Assembly: GCA_030597485.1 (NCBI GenBank)
Contig: JAUVRU010000106.1
Coordinates: forward strand, 1 to 6,957
Length of the DNA: 6,957 bases
Origin: Anaerolineae bacterium
GTDB lineage: Bacteria; Chloroflexota; Anaerolineae; 4572-78; NAK82
Direction of reading: 5' to 3'
Shown: positions 1 to 6,603 of the stretch, piece by piece
Layout of the letters: every line of letters starts with the position of its first letter
How positions within the stretch are numbered: the first letter of the stretch is position 1
Program-made: the position numbers and the translations under genes
Notes under the pieces: model-generated
The model's input: only the letters and a program-made list of their open reading frames with translations
Told to the model about the DNA's origin: nothing
The model's database searches: none

Positions 1-1336
1 ACCACAGGCACCGCGCCCCCTCCCGGGTCGGGGAGCCCTGCAGCACCGACTCGGCCACCACGCCCACGGGGGCCGGGGTCCACACGCGGCGGGCAATGGT
101 CAGCCGCACCAGCTCCAGCCTCGGGTAGCGGTGGTCGCCCGTTTCGGGATCGCGCCCGGCCGACACGATGCCGCGTTCCATGCTGCGCACACCGGAGTCG
201 AGATACAGGTCGGCCGCCAGGGCCTGGGCCGGGAACTGATCTTGCGGGATGTGTTGGTAAATGGCGCGCGCATCGAGAAAGATGGCGTGTCCGCCAATCG
301 GGCGCACGATGGGTATGCCCCAGTCGATCAGATGCTGGCCCAGGTATTCAATCTGCCCGATGCGAGCGCGGATGTGGTCGTCCTCGACGCTCTCCACGAT
401 GCCGCGCGCGATGGCTTCCATGTCGCGCCCTGCCAGCCCGCCGTAGGTATGCAACCCTTCGTACACCACCACCATGTTGCGCGCTTCCTGGAACAACGCC
501 TCGTCGTTGGTGGCCAGCCAGCCGCCGATGTTGACCAGCGAATCCTTCTTGGCGCTCATCGTGCAGCTGTCCGTGTAGGAACAGTATTCCTTGAGGATCT
601 GGGCAATCTTCTTGTCCCCGTATCCCCCTTCGCGCTGTTGAATGAAATAGGCGTTCTCAATCGCTCGGGTAGCGTCCAGGACGATAGGGATTTCGTGTTG
701 GTCACACAGCTGGCGCAGGGCACGCATGTTGGCCATGGATTGCGGCTGGCCCCCGGCCATGTTCACGGTGCCAGCCACCGCCACGTAGGGGATCCGGCCG
801 GCACCCACATCGTCTATCAGCTTGCGCAGCTTCTCCAGGTCCACATCACCCTTGAAGGGATGCTCGTCAGCCGGATCGTGCGCCTGGTCTATGAGCACGT
901 CCACGAAGGTGCCGCCCGCCAGTTCCTGGTGCAGGCGGGTGGTGGTGAAGTACATATTGCCCGGCACGATGTCGCCATCTTTGATCGTGGCTTGCGACAG
1001 AATGTGCTCGGCGCCGCGACCCTGGTGGGTGGGAACCACATACTGGTAGCCATAGTACCCGGTGATGGCATCCCACAGATGATAGAAGTTCCTGCTGCCA
1101 GCATAGGCCTCGTCGCCCAACATCATGCCGGCCCATTGATTGTCGCTCATAGCGCTGGTGCCACTATCGGTCAGCAGGTCGATGTACACATCCTGGGAAC
1201 GGAGCAGAAAGGTATTGTAGCCCGATTCCTGGATGCACTGCTCACGATGCTCACCGGTGGTCATGCGGATGGGCTCGACCACCTTCACCTTCCAGGGTTC
1301 AGCCCACGAACGTCGGGTCGGTTTGGGATACGGCAT
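1..1336 (-). CDS. tpl: Tyrosine phenol-lyase (beta-tyrosinase), 3' end cut by window edge
   Basis: PLP-dependent beta-eliminating lyase of the tryptophanase/tyrosine phenol-lyase family, a cytosolic enzyme that reversibly splits L-tyrosine into phenol, pyruvate and ammonia. I translated 445 codons from the ATG at 1336-1334 to the left edge without a stop or frameshift. Against remembered Citrobacter freundii TPL (456 aa) it aligns with a constant offset of +7, so about 18 residues are missing. Visible key residues: Tyr78 (GDEAYAG), Phe130-Thr131 (MYFTTTR), Asp221 and Arg224 (LDATR), PLP lysine Lys264 (SAKKD), Arg388 (SMERG) and Arg411 (VRLTI). Thr131 and Arg388 match Thr124 and Arg381, which contact the phenol hydroxyl in TPL; tryptophanase differs there (VEIG), so TPL is favoured. 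The start is fixed by a perfect Shine-Dalgarno six bases upstream. It is transcribed divergently from rarA. Substrate choice is inferred from these residues. Confidence 0.9.
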   Translation of the reverse strand, partial: MPYPKPTRRSWAEPWKVKVVEPIRMTTGEHREQCIQESGYNTFLLRSQDVYIDLLTDSGTSAMSDNQWAGMMLGDEAYAGSRNFYHLWDAITGYYGYQYVVPTHQGRGAEHILSQATIKDGDIVPGNMYFTTTRLHQELAGGTFVDVLIDQAHDPADEHPFKGDVDLEKLRKLIDDVGAGRIPYVAVAGTVNMAGGQPQSMANMRALRQLCDQHEIPIVLDATRAIENAYFIQQREGGYGDKKIAQILKEYCSYTDSCTMSAKKDSLVNIGGWLATNDEALFQEARNMVVVYEGLHTYGGLAGRDMEAIARGIVESVEDDHIRARIGQIEYLGQHLIDWGIPIVRPIGGHAIFLDARAIYQHIPQDQFPAQALAADLYLDSGVRSMERGIVSAGRDPETGDHRYPRLELVRLTIARRVWTPAPVGVVAESVLQGSPTREGARCLW

Positions 1337-1342
1337 GAGCAA

Positions 1343-1350
1343 TCCTCCTT
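1343..1350 (-). promoter_or_regulatory. Shine-Dalgarno of tpl
   Basis: On the minus strand this reads AAGGAGGA, a near-complete anti-16S match, six bases before the ATG at 1336-1334. It decides the tpl start and contrasts with rarA on the other side of the gap, which has no such site. Confidence 0.85.
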
Positions 1351-1374
1351 CGGCTGCGTGCCCGGTCACTTGGG

Positions 1375-1462
1375 ACACGGATAGACACGGATTGGACGGA
1401 TAGTTGAGGTCAAGATCCGTGTTCATCCTGTCGATCCGTCGGATCCGCGTCCTCGTCTGTGT
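1375..1462. repeat. Inverted clusters of ACACGGAT-like octamers
   Basis: Forward octamers start at 1375 (ACACGGAT), 1385 (ACACGGAT) and 1394 (GGACGGAT). Inverted copies start at 1415 (ATCCGTGT), 1425 (ATCCTGTC), 1434 (ATCCGTCG) and 1443 (ATCCGCGT), with a weaker CTGTGT tail at 1457-1462. Spacing is 9-10 bp throughout. The two clusters face each other across about 13 bp and could form an imperfect hairpin. It resembles short intergenic repeats found in many environmental bacterial genomes, but could also be a protein-binding array in the tpl leader. Confidence 0.6.
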
Positions 1463-1528
1463 TCCATTCTTCCACGCAAGCGGCATCTTATCACATTTCA
1501 GCTGGTTTCGCTAGACCGCGGCCAGATG

Positions 1529-1537
1529 TGGTACAAT
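1529..1537 (+). promoter_or_regulatory. Extended -10 promoter of rarA
   Basis: The sequence TG-G-TACAAT is a complete extended -10 element; the hexamer at 1532-1537 differs from TATAAT at one base. I see no convincing -35 about 17 bp upstream (1509-1514 is CGCTAG), as is common for extended -10 promoters. The hexamer ends seven bases before the ATG at 1545, so transcription would start at or next to the start codon. Confidence 0.55.
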
Positions 1538-1544
1538 ATGGTCT

Positions 1545-3800
1545 ATGGACCTCTTCGATCACGCCCGCCAGGAGCAAATCGCCCGCGAAGCGCCGCTGGC
1601 CGCCCGCATGAGGCCGCGCACCCTCGATGAGTTCGTCGGTCAGGAACACATCGTTGGCCCCGGCCGGCTGCTGCGGCGAGCCATCCAGGCTGACCAGCTG
1701 TCCTCCCTCATCTTCTACGGGCCGCCCGGCAGCGGCAAGACCACGCTGGCTCGTATCATCGCCAACACCACCCAGGGACATTTCATTGCCATCAACGCCG
1801 TGTTGGCCGGGGTCAAGGACATCCGGCAGGCGATTGCCGTCGCCCAAGATCGACGCGGGATGCACGGGCAGCGCACCATTCTCTTTGTGGACGAGGTGCA
1901 TCGTTTCAACAAGGCTCAGCAAGACGCTATGCTGCCGCACGTGGAGAGCGGCACCGTCATCCACGTCGGGGCGACCACCGAGAACCCCTATTTCGAGGTG
2001 ATCAAGGCCCTGGTCAGCCGCTCACGCATCTTCGAGCTGCGTCGGCTGAACGAAGACGATCTGCGGTTAGTGGCCCGTGGGGCCCTGACTGATCCGGAAA
2101 GAGGCTACGGTCAGCTCAAGGTAGCAGTCGATGAGGAGGCGCTGGACCACCTGGTCAACGTGGCCAACGGCGACGCCCGAGGCGTGCTCAACGCGCTGGA
2201 GCTGGCAGTGGAGACCACCGACCCCGACGAGGAGGGCGTCATTCACGTTGATCTGGCGGTGGCCGAAGAGTCAATCCAGCGCCGGGCTGTCCTGTACGAC
2301 AAGGATGGGGACGCTCACTTCGATGCCATCAGTGCCTTCATCAAGAGTCTGCGCGGCTCCGATCCCGACGCGGCTCTGTACTGGATGGCACGCATGCTGT
2401 ATGCCGGCGAAGACCCGCGCTTCATTCTCCGCCGTATGCTCATCTTTGCCGGTGAAGACGTGGGCATGGCCGCCCCCAACGCCATTCGGGTGGTGACCGG
2501 CTGCGCCCAGGCCTTCGACTACGTGGGTATGCCGGAAGGACGGTTTCACCTGGCACAGGCTTGTCTCTACCTGGCCACCGCTCCCAAGAGCAACAGCGCC
2601 TTCGCCCTCTTCGACGCCATTGATGCGGTGGAGAAACAACAGGAAGGGGAAGTGCCCGGCCATTTGAAAGACGCCAGTCGCGATTCGGAGGACTTCGGCC
2701 ACGGCGGGGGTTACCTATATCCCCACGCCTATCGGGACCATTGGATCGCCCAGCAATACTTGCCCGACAACCTGCTGGGCAAGGTGTTCTATCAGCCCAC
2801 TGAGCAGGGTTACGAAGCCCGAATCAAGGAAGACGTGACCCGGCGCCGAGAGGCTCAGCTGGCCGCCATGCTGGAAGACGATCTGTCGCCAGTGGCGGTG
2901 TACCCCGACTACGGACACGAACGCAAATCGGCCGGCCCGACAGCAGCCGACCGTTGGCTGCAGCGTACCTTGAGCACCGTGGGCGAGCACCTGGCTGCTG
3001 TCCGGGACCGGGTGGTTAGTGCCGCCGCCATCGAGCGGGACAGCCTGGTGCTTGATCTGAACGGAGGCAGCGGCCTGCTCACGTGGGAGGCTGTCCGCCG
3101 GGCCCCGGCCGGTGGGGTGTGCGTGCTGGCCGCCGATGCCAGGACCGCCGATGCCCTGCGCCAGCAGGCCGCCCACCTGTCCACCATGTCACGGCCTGTG
3201 ATCCTGAGCGGCTCGCTGATCGACCTGCCTGACTTGATTGCCGCCGAATACCAGGAGGCCGTACACTTCGACGCCATCGTGGGCCGCAATGCCCTGACCC
3301 ACCACCCCGACAAGGCAGCCGTGGCCCGGGTCATCGCCATGATTCTGGCACCAGGTGGGCGTCTGTCGTTGGCCGAAGCGGTGCCGCGCCGGGCGCAACG
3401 TCTGTATCGGTTGCTAGACCTGTCCCTACTCGATGAGTCGCTGCACCAGCGCTTCGTTGCTGCCGAAGAGGCCATCTACGCCAACGCGGACGCCCCCATG
3501 GTCAATTGGGACGAGACCGATCTGCAGCACACCTTCCAGGAAGCCGGTCTGTCAGGACTGCACGTCGAGAGCGAAGACCACACGACGCAGAAGCGCATCG
3601 GCGCCGGGCAACTGGCCCGCTGGTTTGCCACCGGCGAAACATCCCCTTCAGGAGAGCGCCCCACCTATGCCCAACACTTGCGACAACAGCTGTCTGCGGC
3701 TGAGGTAGCCCAGGTGCAGGCCCTCTTTGAGCACCAGCTGCGCGATCAGGTAGTAGCCTGGATAGGCCACATTGTCTATGTGTCAGCCCGCCGAGAGTGA
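1545..3800 (+). CDS. rarA: RarA (MgsA) AAA+ ATPase fused to a methyltransferase-like C-terminal domain
   Basis: A 751-aa protein; ordinary RarA is about 430-450 aa. Residues 1-446 are RarA/MgsA, a clamp-loader-like AAA+ ATPase acting at stalled replication forks and related to eukaryotic WRNIP1. Motifs: Walker A GPPGSGKT (59-66), Walker B ILFVDE (112-117), sensor 1 GATTENP (142-148), arginine-finger region SRSR (158-161), sensor 2 GDARGVLN (209-216), then the helical and tetramerisation region to about 430. Residues 465-751 look like a class I Rossmann methyltransferase: a motif-I-like loop VLDLNGGSG (502-510), an acidic strand end LAAD (528-531), FDAIVGRN (575-582) and the segment LAPGGRLSLAEA (601-612). 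Cyanobacterial proteins of this make-up are annotated as RarA/unknown-domain fusions, so the architecture is known but I know of no assigned role. The first glycine of motif I is Asn506, so catalysis is uncertain. The start is the ATG at 1545, which gives the typical DLFDHA N-terminus without a Shine-Dalgarno. Confidence 0.93.
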   Translation: MDLFDHARQEQIAREAPLAARMRPRTLDEFVGQEHIVGPGRLLRRAIQADQLSSLIFYGPPGSGKTTLARIIANTTQGHFIAINAVLAGVKDIRQAIAVAQDRRGMHGQRTILFVDEVHRFNKAQQDAMLPHVESGTVIHVGATTENPYFEVIKALVSRSRIFELRRLNEDDLRLVARGALTDPERGYGQLKVAVDEEALDHLVNVANGDARGVLNALELAVETTDPDEEGVIHVDLAVAEESIQRRAVLYDKDGDAHFDAISAFIKSLRGSDPDAALYWMARMLYAGEDPRFILRRMLIFAGEDVGMAAPNAIRVVTGCAQAFDYVGMPEGRFHLAQACLYLATAPKSNSAFALFDAIDAVEKQQEGEVPGHLKDASRDSEDFGHGGGYLYPHAYRDHWIAQQYLPDNLLGKVFYQPTEQGYEARIKEDVTRRREAQLAAMLEDDLSPVAVYPDYGHERKSAGPTAADRWLQRTLSTVGEHLAAVRDRVVSAAAIERDSLVLDLNGGSGLLTWEAVRRAPAGGVCVLAADARTADALRQQAAHLSTMSRPVILSGSLIDLPDLIAAEYQEAVHFDAIVGRNALTHHPDKAAVARVIAMILAPGGRLSLAEAVPRRAQRLYRLLDLSLLDESLHQRFVAAEEAIYANADAPMVNWDETDLQHTFQEAGLSGLHVESEDHTTQKRIGAGQLARWFATGETSPSGERPTYAQHLRQQLSAAEVAQVQALFEHQLRDQVVAWIGHIVYVSARRE

Positions 3801-3851
3801 TTCAGCGTAACCAACCGCAGATGACGACAACCCCTGAAGAGTGACCACTGG

Positions 3852-3868
3852 AGAGGAGCCCGGAGATA
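3852..3868 (+). promoter_or_regulatory. Shine-Dalgarno-like AGAGGAG before an in-frame ATA of the MFS gene
   Basis: AGAGGAG at 3852-3858 lies seven bases before an ATA codon (3866-3868) in the MFS reading frame. No ATG, GTG or TTG occurs in this frame between the TGA at 3842 and the GTG at 3923. Starting here would give a 19-residue, mostly polar N-terminal tail before the YYGW motif, which suits MFS proteins. Use of ATA as a start is speculative. Confidence 0.3.
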
Positions 3869-3922
3869 CAAACGCGAACCCGTACTGCTGCCCACAGCAG
3901 CTGGCTTGTCAGCCATTCCCCT

Positions 3923-5155
3923 GTGTATTACGGTTGGATAATCATGGGGGCCGGCACCCTGGGCATGATCATGACCAGCCCGGGGCAAACCTATACGGTG
4001 GCTATCTTCATCGACCACTTCATCCAAGATCTGGGCATCAGCCGCTCTCTTGTCAGCGTCCTCTACACCGCCGGCACACTCGTCGGCGGCCTATCCCTGC
4101 TCATTATCGGCAGCCAGATAGATCGGCGAGGGCCGCGCGCCCTTGTGGTCGTCATTGCTACCCTCTTGGGCCTGTCCTGCATCTACATGGGCCTGGTGCA
4201 AAACGCGCTCATGTTGGCGCTGGGCTTCATCGCCATCCGTATGCTCGGTCAGGGCAGCCTGGGACTGGTGAGCCAGAATGTTATCAACCAGTGGTGGGTA
4301 CGACGGCGCGGCACTGTCATAGGCATTTCTGGAATGATGATGGCATTGTTTGGCGTGGGAGGCTTCCCCAACCTCATCAACTGGCTGATTCGGCTCTTTG
4401 GCTGGCGCTATGCCTACGTGTTCCTGGGCCTCTTGCTCCTGCTGGTTATGGTACCTGTCGGGTTCCTGTTCTTCCGCAATCAGCCGGAGGACTATGGCCT
4501 GCAGCCCGACGGTGGAAACCAGACGTCAGGAAGCACTGAGCCCGCGGAACGTCAGTTTGTTGAGGAGAACTGGACGTCTCAGGAAGCGATGCGCACGCCG
4601 GTGTTCTGGATCGTGGCAGCCGGAATCGGTCTGATAGCTATGCTGGCCACCGGGCTGATCTTTCACCTGGTAAGCATCTTTCGGGACAACGGACTGTCTC
4701 CCGCTATCGCCGCCTCCGTCTTCGTGCCCCTGGCCGTCACCAGCGCCATCGTCAATCTGGCCGCCGGTGTCCTCATGGACCGGATACCGGTCCGTTTCAT
4801 GTTGGCCGCGGCACTCTTCTTCCAGGCACTCTCGCTGGTCGCTGCCCAGCTCCTGTCTGGCGTCGGGATGGTGCTTGTGTATGGCATCGTCCTGGGAGCA
4901 ACCACCGGTCTCATGGTCACGGTGCATGGCGTGGTGTGGGCGACATACTTCGGGCGCAAGCACCTGGGCAGCATTGCCGGCATCACGACCACGATCCTTA
5001 TTGTGGCATCATCTCTCGGCCCCTTGCCGCTGGCCATCGCCCACGACTTGCTGGGAAGCTACAACCCGGTCTTGACCGCCTCCGCTATCCCGCCATTGCT
5101 CCTGAGCGTGGCCAGTCTGTTCTTTGGCAAGCCCCCTAAGAAGATGCAGCCATGA
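3923..5155 (+). CDS. MFS transporter, 12 helices, monocarboxylate/oxalate-formate-like clade
   Basis: Inner-membrane secondary transporter of the major facilitator superfamily, substrate unknown. From the GTG at 3923 it is 410 aa. Hydrophobic segments fit twelve helices: about 3-27, 44-64, 73-92, 95-115, 130-155 and 163-184; a hydrophilic central loop 185-225; then 226-250, 260-284, 292-311, 314-338, 350-375 and 382-402. Motif A is GSQIDRRGPR (63-72) between helices 2 and 3, with a weaker copy GVLMDRIPVR (282-291) after helix 8. The opening YYGW and the RNQPEDYGL segment (185-193) are typical of OFA/monocarboxylate-type MFS proteins. The start is unsure: the GTG has no Shine-Dalgarno and leaves almost no N-terminal tail, while the frame is open back to a TGA at 3842-3844. 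Its TGA overlaps the mutY ATG by four bases, and it lies 122 bp after rarA. Confidence 0.85.
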   Translation: MYYGWIIMGAGTLGMIMTSPGQTYTVAIFIDHFIQDLGISRSLVSVLYTAGTLVGGLSLLIIGSQIDRRGPRALVVVIATLLGLSCIYMGLVQNALMLALGFIAIRMLGQGSLGLVSQNVINQWWVRRRGTVIGISGMMMALFGVGGFPNLINWLIRLFGWRYAYVFLGLLLLLVMVPVGFLFFRNQPEDYGLQPDGGNQTSGSTEPAERQFVEENWTSQEAMRTPVFWIVAAGIGLIAMLATGLIFHLVSIFRDNGLSPAIAASVFVPLAVTSAIVNLAAGVLMDRIPVRFMLAAALFFQALSLVAAQLLSGVGMVLVYGIVLGATTGLMVTVHGVVWATYFGRKHLGSIAGITTTILIVASSLGPLPLAIAHDLLGSYNPVLTASAIPPLLLSVASLFFGKPPKKMQP

Positions 5156-6231
5156 GCGAATCCCTATCGCCTGACCGCATCATCCAGTTGAGGCAGATTC
5201 TGCTGGACTGGTACGATCACAGCCACCGTGACCTGCCCTGGCGTGGTGAGACCGATCCCTACCGGGTATGGGTGAGTGAGATCATGCTCCAGCAAACCCA
5301 AGTGACGACGGTAATGCCCTATTACCACCGGTTCTTGCAGCGCTTTCCCACCCTGGCGGACCTGGCTGCGGCTTCCCTGGATGAGGTGCTGAAAGCGTGG
5401 GAAGGACTGGGCTACTATGCCCGGGCCCGCAATCTGCACGCTGCCGCCCGCCAGGTTATGGAGGAACACGACGGGCAGATCCCGGACAGCCTGGCGGCCC
5501 TGCGCCAGCTGCCCGGACTGGGGGATTACACGGCCGGTGCGGTTGCCAGCATAACCTTCGGCGAGCCGGTGCCGGCCGTGGATGGAAACGTCAAGCGGGT
5601 GCTGACCCGGCTCTTTGCCATCACGGACAACATCAGCCTGGGCACCACCAGCCGCCGCCTGCGCGATCTCGCCGCTGCTCTGTTGCCTCCGGGCCGGCCC
5701 GGCGATTTCAATCAAGCCTTGATGGAGCTGGGCGCGGTCGTCTGCACTCCCGTCTCACCCCAATGCATGATGTGCCCGGTGAGGGAAGTTTGCGGCGGGT
5801 GGGTGCAAGGGATTCAGGAGATGCTGCCTGTCAGACGCGAACGAGGCAAGTTGCCGCACCACGATGTGGCCGCCGGGGTCATCCGTCGTCAGGATGGACA
5901 TCTGCTCATCGCCCGTCGAAGCGTGACCGCCATGTTGGGGGGATTGTGGGGATTTCCCGGTGGCCGGTGCCGTGCTGGCGAGTCACTGCCCGATTGCCTG
6001 CGCCGGCAGGTGCGCGCGCAAATCGGTGTGGATATCGCAGTGGATCAGCCTTTGACCACCATCAGGCACAGCTACACCCACTTCCGCATCACGCTGCACG
6101 TGTTCGAATGCCGCTACCTGGGCGGTGAGCCACAGACCGTGGATGGCGCCGATTGGCGCTGGCTTAGATTGGAGGACTTCGCCGATTTCGCCTTCCCGGT
6201 CACGGATCAGAAGATCATCGCCCGGCTGTGA
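5152..6231 (+). CDS. mutY: A/G-specific adenine DNA glycosylase
   Basis: MutY removes adenine mispaired with 8-oxoguanine, in the GO base-excision repair pathway. At 359 aa it is full length. The N-terminal helix-hairpin-helix glycosylase domain (about 10-215) shows SEIMLQQTQV with catalytic Glu43, the hairpin LPGLGDYTAGAV (120-131), VDGNVKRVL with catalytic Asp144, and four iron-sulfur cysteines Cys198, Cys205, Cys208 and Cys214 in C-x6-C-x2-C-x5-C spacing. The C-terminal Nudix-like domain (about 236-359), which reads 8-oxoguanine, keeps the start of a Nudix box (Gly271, Glu277) but has Ala289-Gln290 instead of the acidic pair, as expected for a non-hydrolytic MutY domain. The FSH loop appears as YTH (308-310). 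The ATG overlaps the transporter stop as ATGA, so translation is probably coupled. EndoIII/Nth is excluded by the C-terminal domain. Confidence 0.96.
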   Translation: MSESLSPDRIIQLRQILLDWYDHSHRDLPWRGETDPYRVWVSEIMLQQTQVTTVMPYYHRFLQRFPTLADLAAASLDEVLKAWEGLGYYARARNLHAAARQVMEEHDGQIPDSLAALRQLPGLGDYTAGAVASITFGEPVPAVDGNVKRVLTRLFAITDNISLGTTSRRLRDLAAALLPPGRPGDFNQALMELGAVVCTPVSPQCMMCPVREVCGGWVQGIQEMLPVRRERGKLPHHDVAAGVIRRQDGHLLIARRSVTAMLGGLWGFPGGRCRAGESLPDCLRRQVRAQIGVDIAVDQPLTTIRHSYTHFRITLHVFECRYLGGEPQTVDGADWRWLRLEDFADFAFPVTDQKIIARL

Positions 6232-6320
6232 GGCCGGTGAAACCGGGTGTTGGCGTGGAGAACTCTGCCCGTCGGGGGCAACTGGGTTTGGCGTAAGCCC
6301 GAGTAACCAGACATAGCGAC

Positions 6321-6574
6321 ATTCGAAAGAGACGGTAGGTGCGGTAGACATGTACCCCACATCCCTGGCCCAGGTTCCGAATGATGCGGTTCATCATGTG
6401 GTTGTTCTCCAGAATCCAGGAGATCTCCATCTCCTTATGTCCCTTCAGGATGGCCGCTTTGACGACTTCGTAGAACAGCACCGCCTCGATACCCTGCCCC
6501 CGACATTCCCCTGCGGTATTTGTTTGGCGTTCAAGTAGCCCGCCCGTGGGGACAGTCCGCTGTCGGCTGCCCGC
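6321..6574 (-). pseudogene. C-terminal remnant of a GNAT-type (YghO-like) acetyltransferase
   Basis: Reading leftwards from about 6574, this frame gives a short piece resembling a PTG(G)LL segment, then RGQGIEAVLFYE, then a core with EISWILENNHMMNRII and VYRTYRLF. That core matches the C-terminal half of GNAT-fold proteins of the YghO-like type: R-G-x-G-I acetyl-CoA loop, SWILE-N strand and helix, and the closing Y-R-x-Y-R segment. The N-terminal half is absent. The stretch between the PTG segment and RGQGIEA looks shortened by about 15-20 residues, residues QGCGV are extra before HVYRTYR, and the normal stop is lost, the frame running on into the mutY end. Not expected to be functional. It ends near the IS66 remnant, so insertion followed by deletion is a reasonable history. 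Confidence 0.7.
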
Positions 6575-6603
6575 TGGACAATCTGGCCTAATGGTGGCAT
6601 AAT
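6575..6603 (+). promoter_or_regulatory. Sigma-70-like promoter upstream of the IS66 remnant
   Basis: TGGACA (6575-6580, five of six to TTGACA), a 17-bp spacer, and CATAAT (6598-6603, five of six to TATAAT) preceded by an extended -10 TG at 6595-6596. Transcription would start near 6610, just inside the IS66 fragment and after its first ATG (6602). It is the best-formed promoter in the window, although it faces a broken gene. Confidence 0.5.

Noticed and set aside
131..1384. 417-codon plus-strand open frame
   Set aside because: It is codon-for-codon antisense to tpl, whose protein carries a complete set of family motifs. The plus-strand translation resembles nothing and is a by-product of GC-rich codon usage.
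1484..1495. Minus-strand TGATAAGAT (extended -10-like) as the tpl promoter
   Set aside because: Only four of six bases match the hexamer and no -35 partner is visible; it is too weak to list as a feature.
3841..4539. 232-codon plus-strand frame starting with GTG, overlapping the transporter
   Set aside because: Its translation is rich in Pro, His, Arg and Gly without domain signs, while the overlapping frame encodes a clear 12-helix MFS protein.
5397..6128. 243-codon plus-strand frame inside mutY
   Set aside because: It is a shifted-frame shadow of mutY, low in hydrophobic pattern and without motifs.
6266..6300. Short hairpins after mutY (TGCCC/GGGCA at 6266-6280 and GGGTTT/AAGCCC at 6284-6300) as a terminator
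   Set aside because: Stems are only 5-6 bp, one needs a G-U pair, and no T-tract follows, so I would not call a terminator.
6551..6564. Inverted repeat GACAG-TCCG-CTGTC
   Set aside because: A 5-bp stem is too short to be notable in GC-rich DNA, and it lies inside the decayed GNAT remnant.
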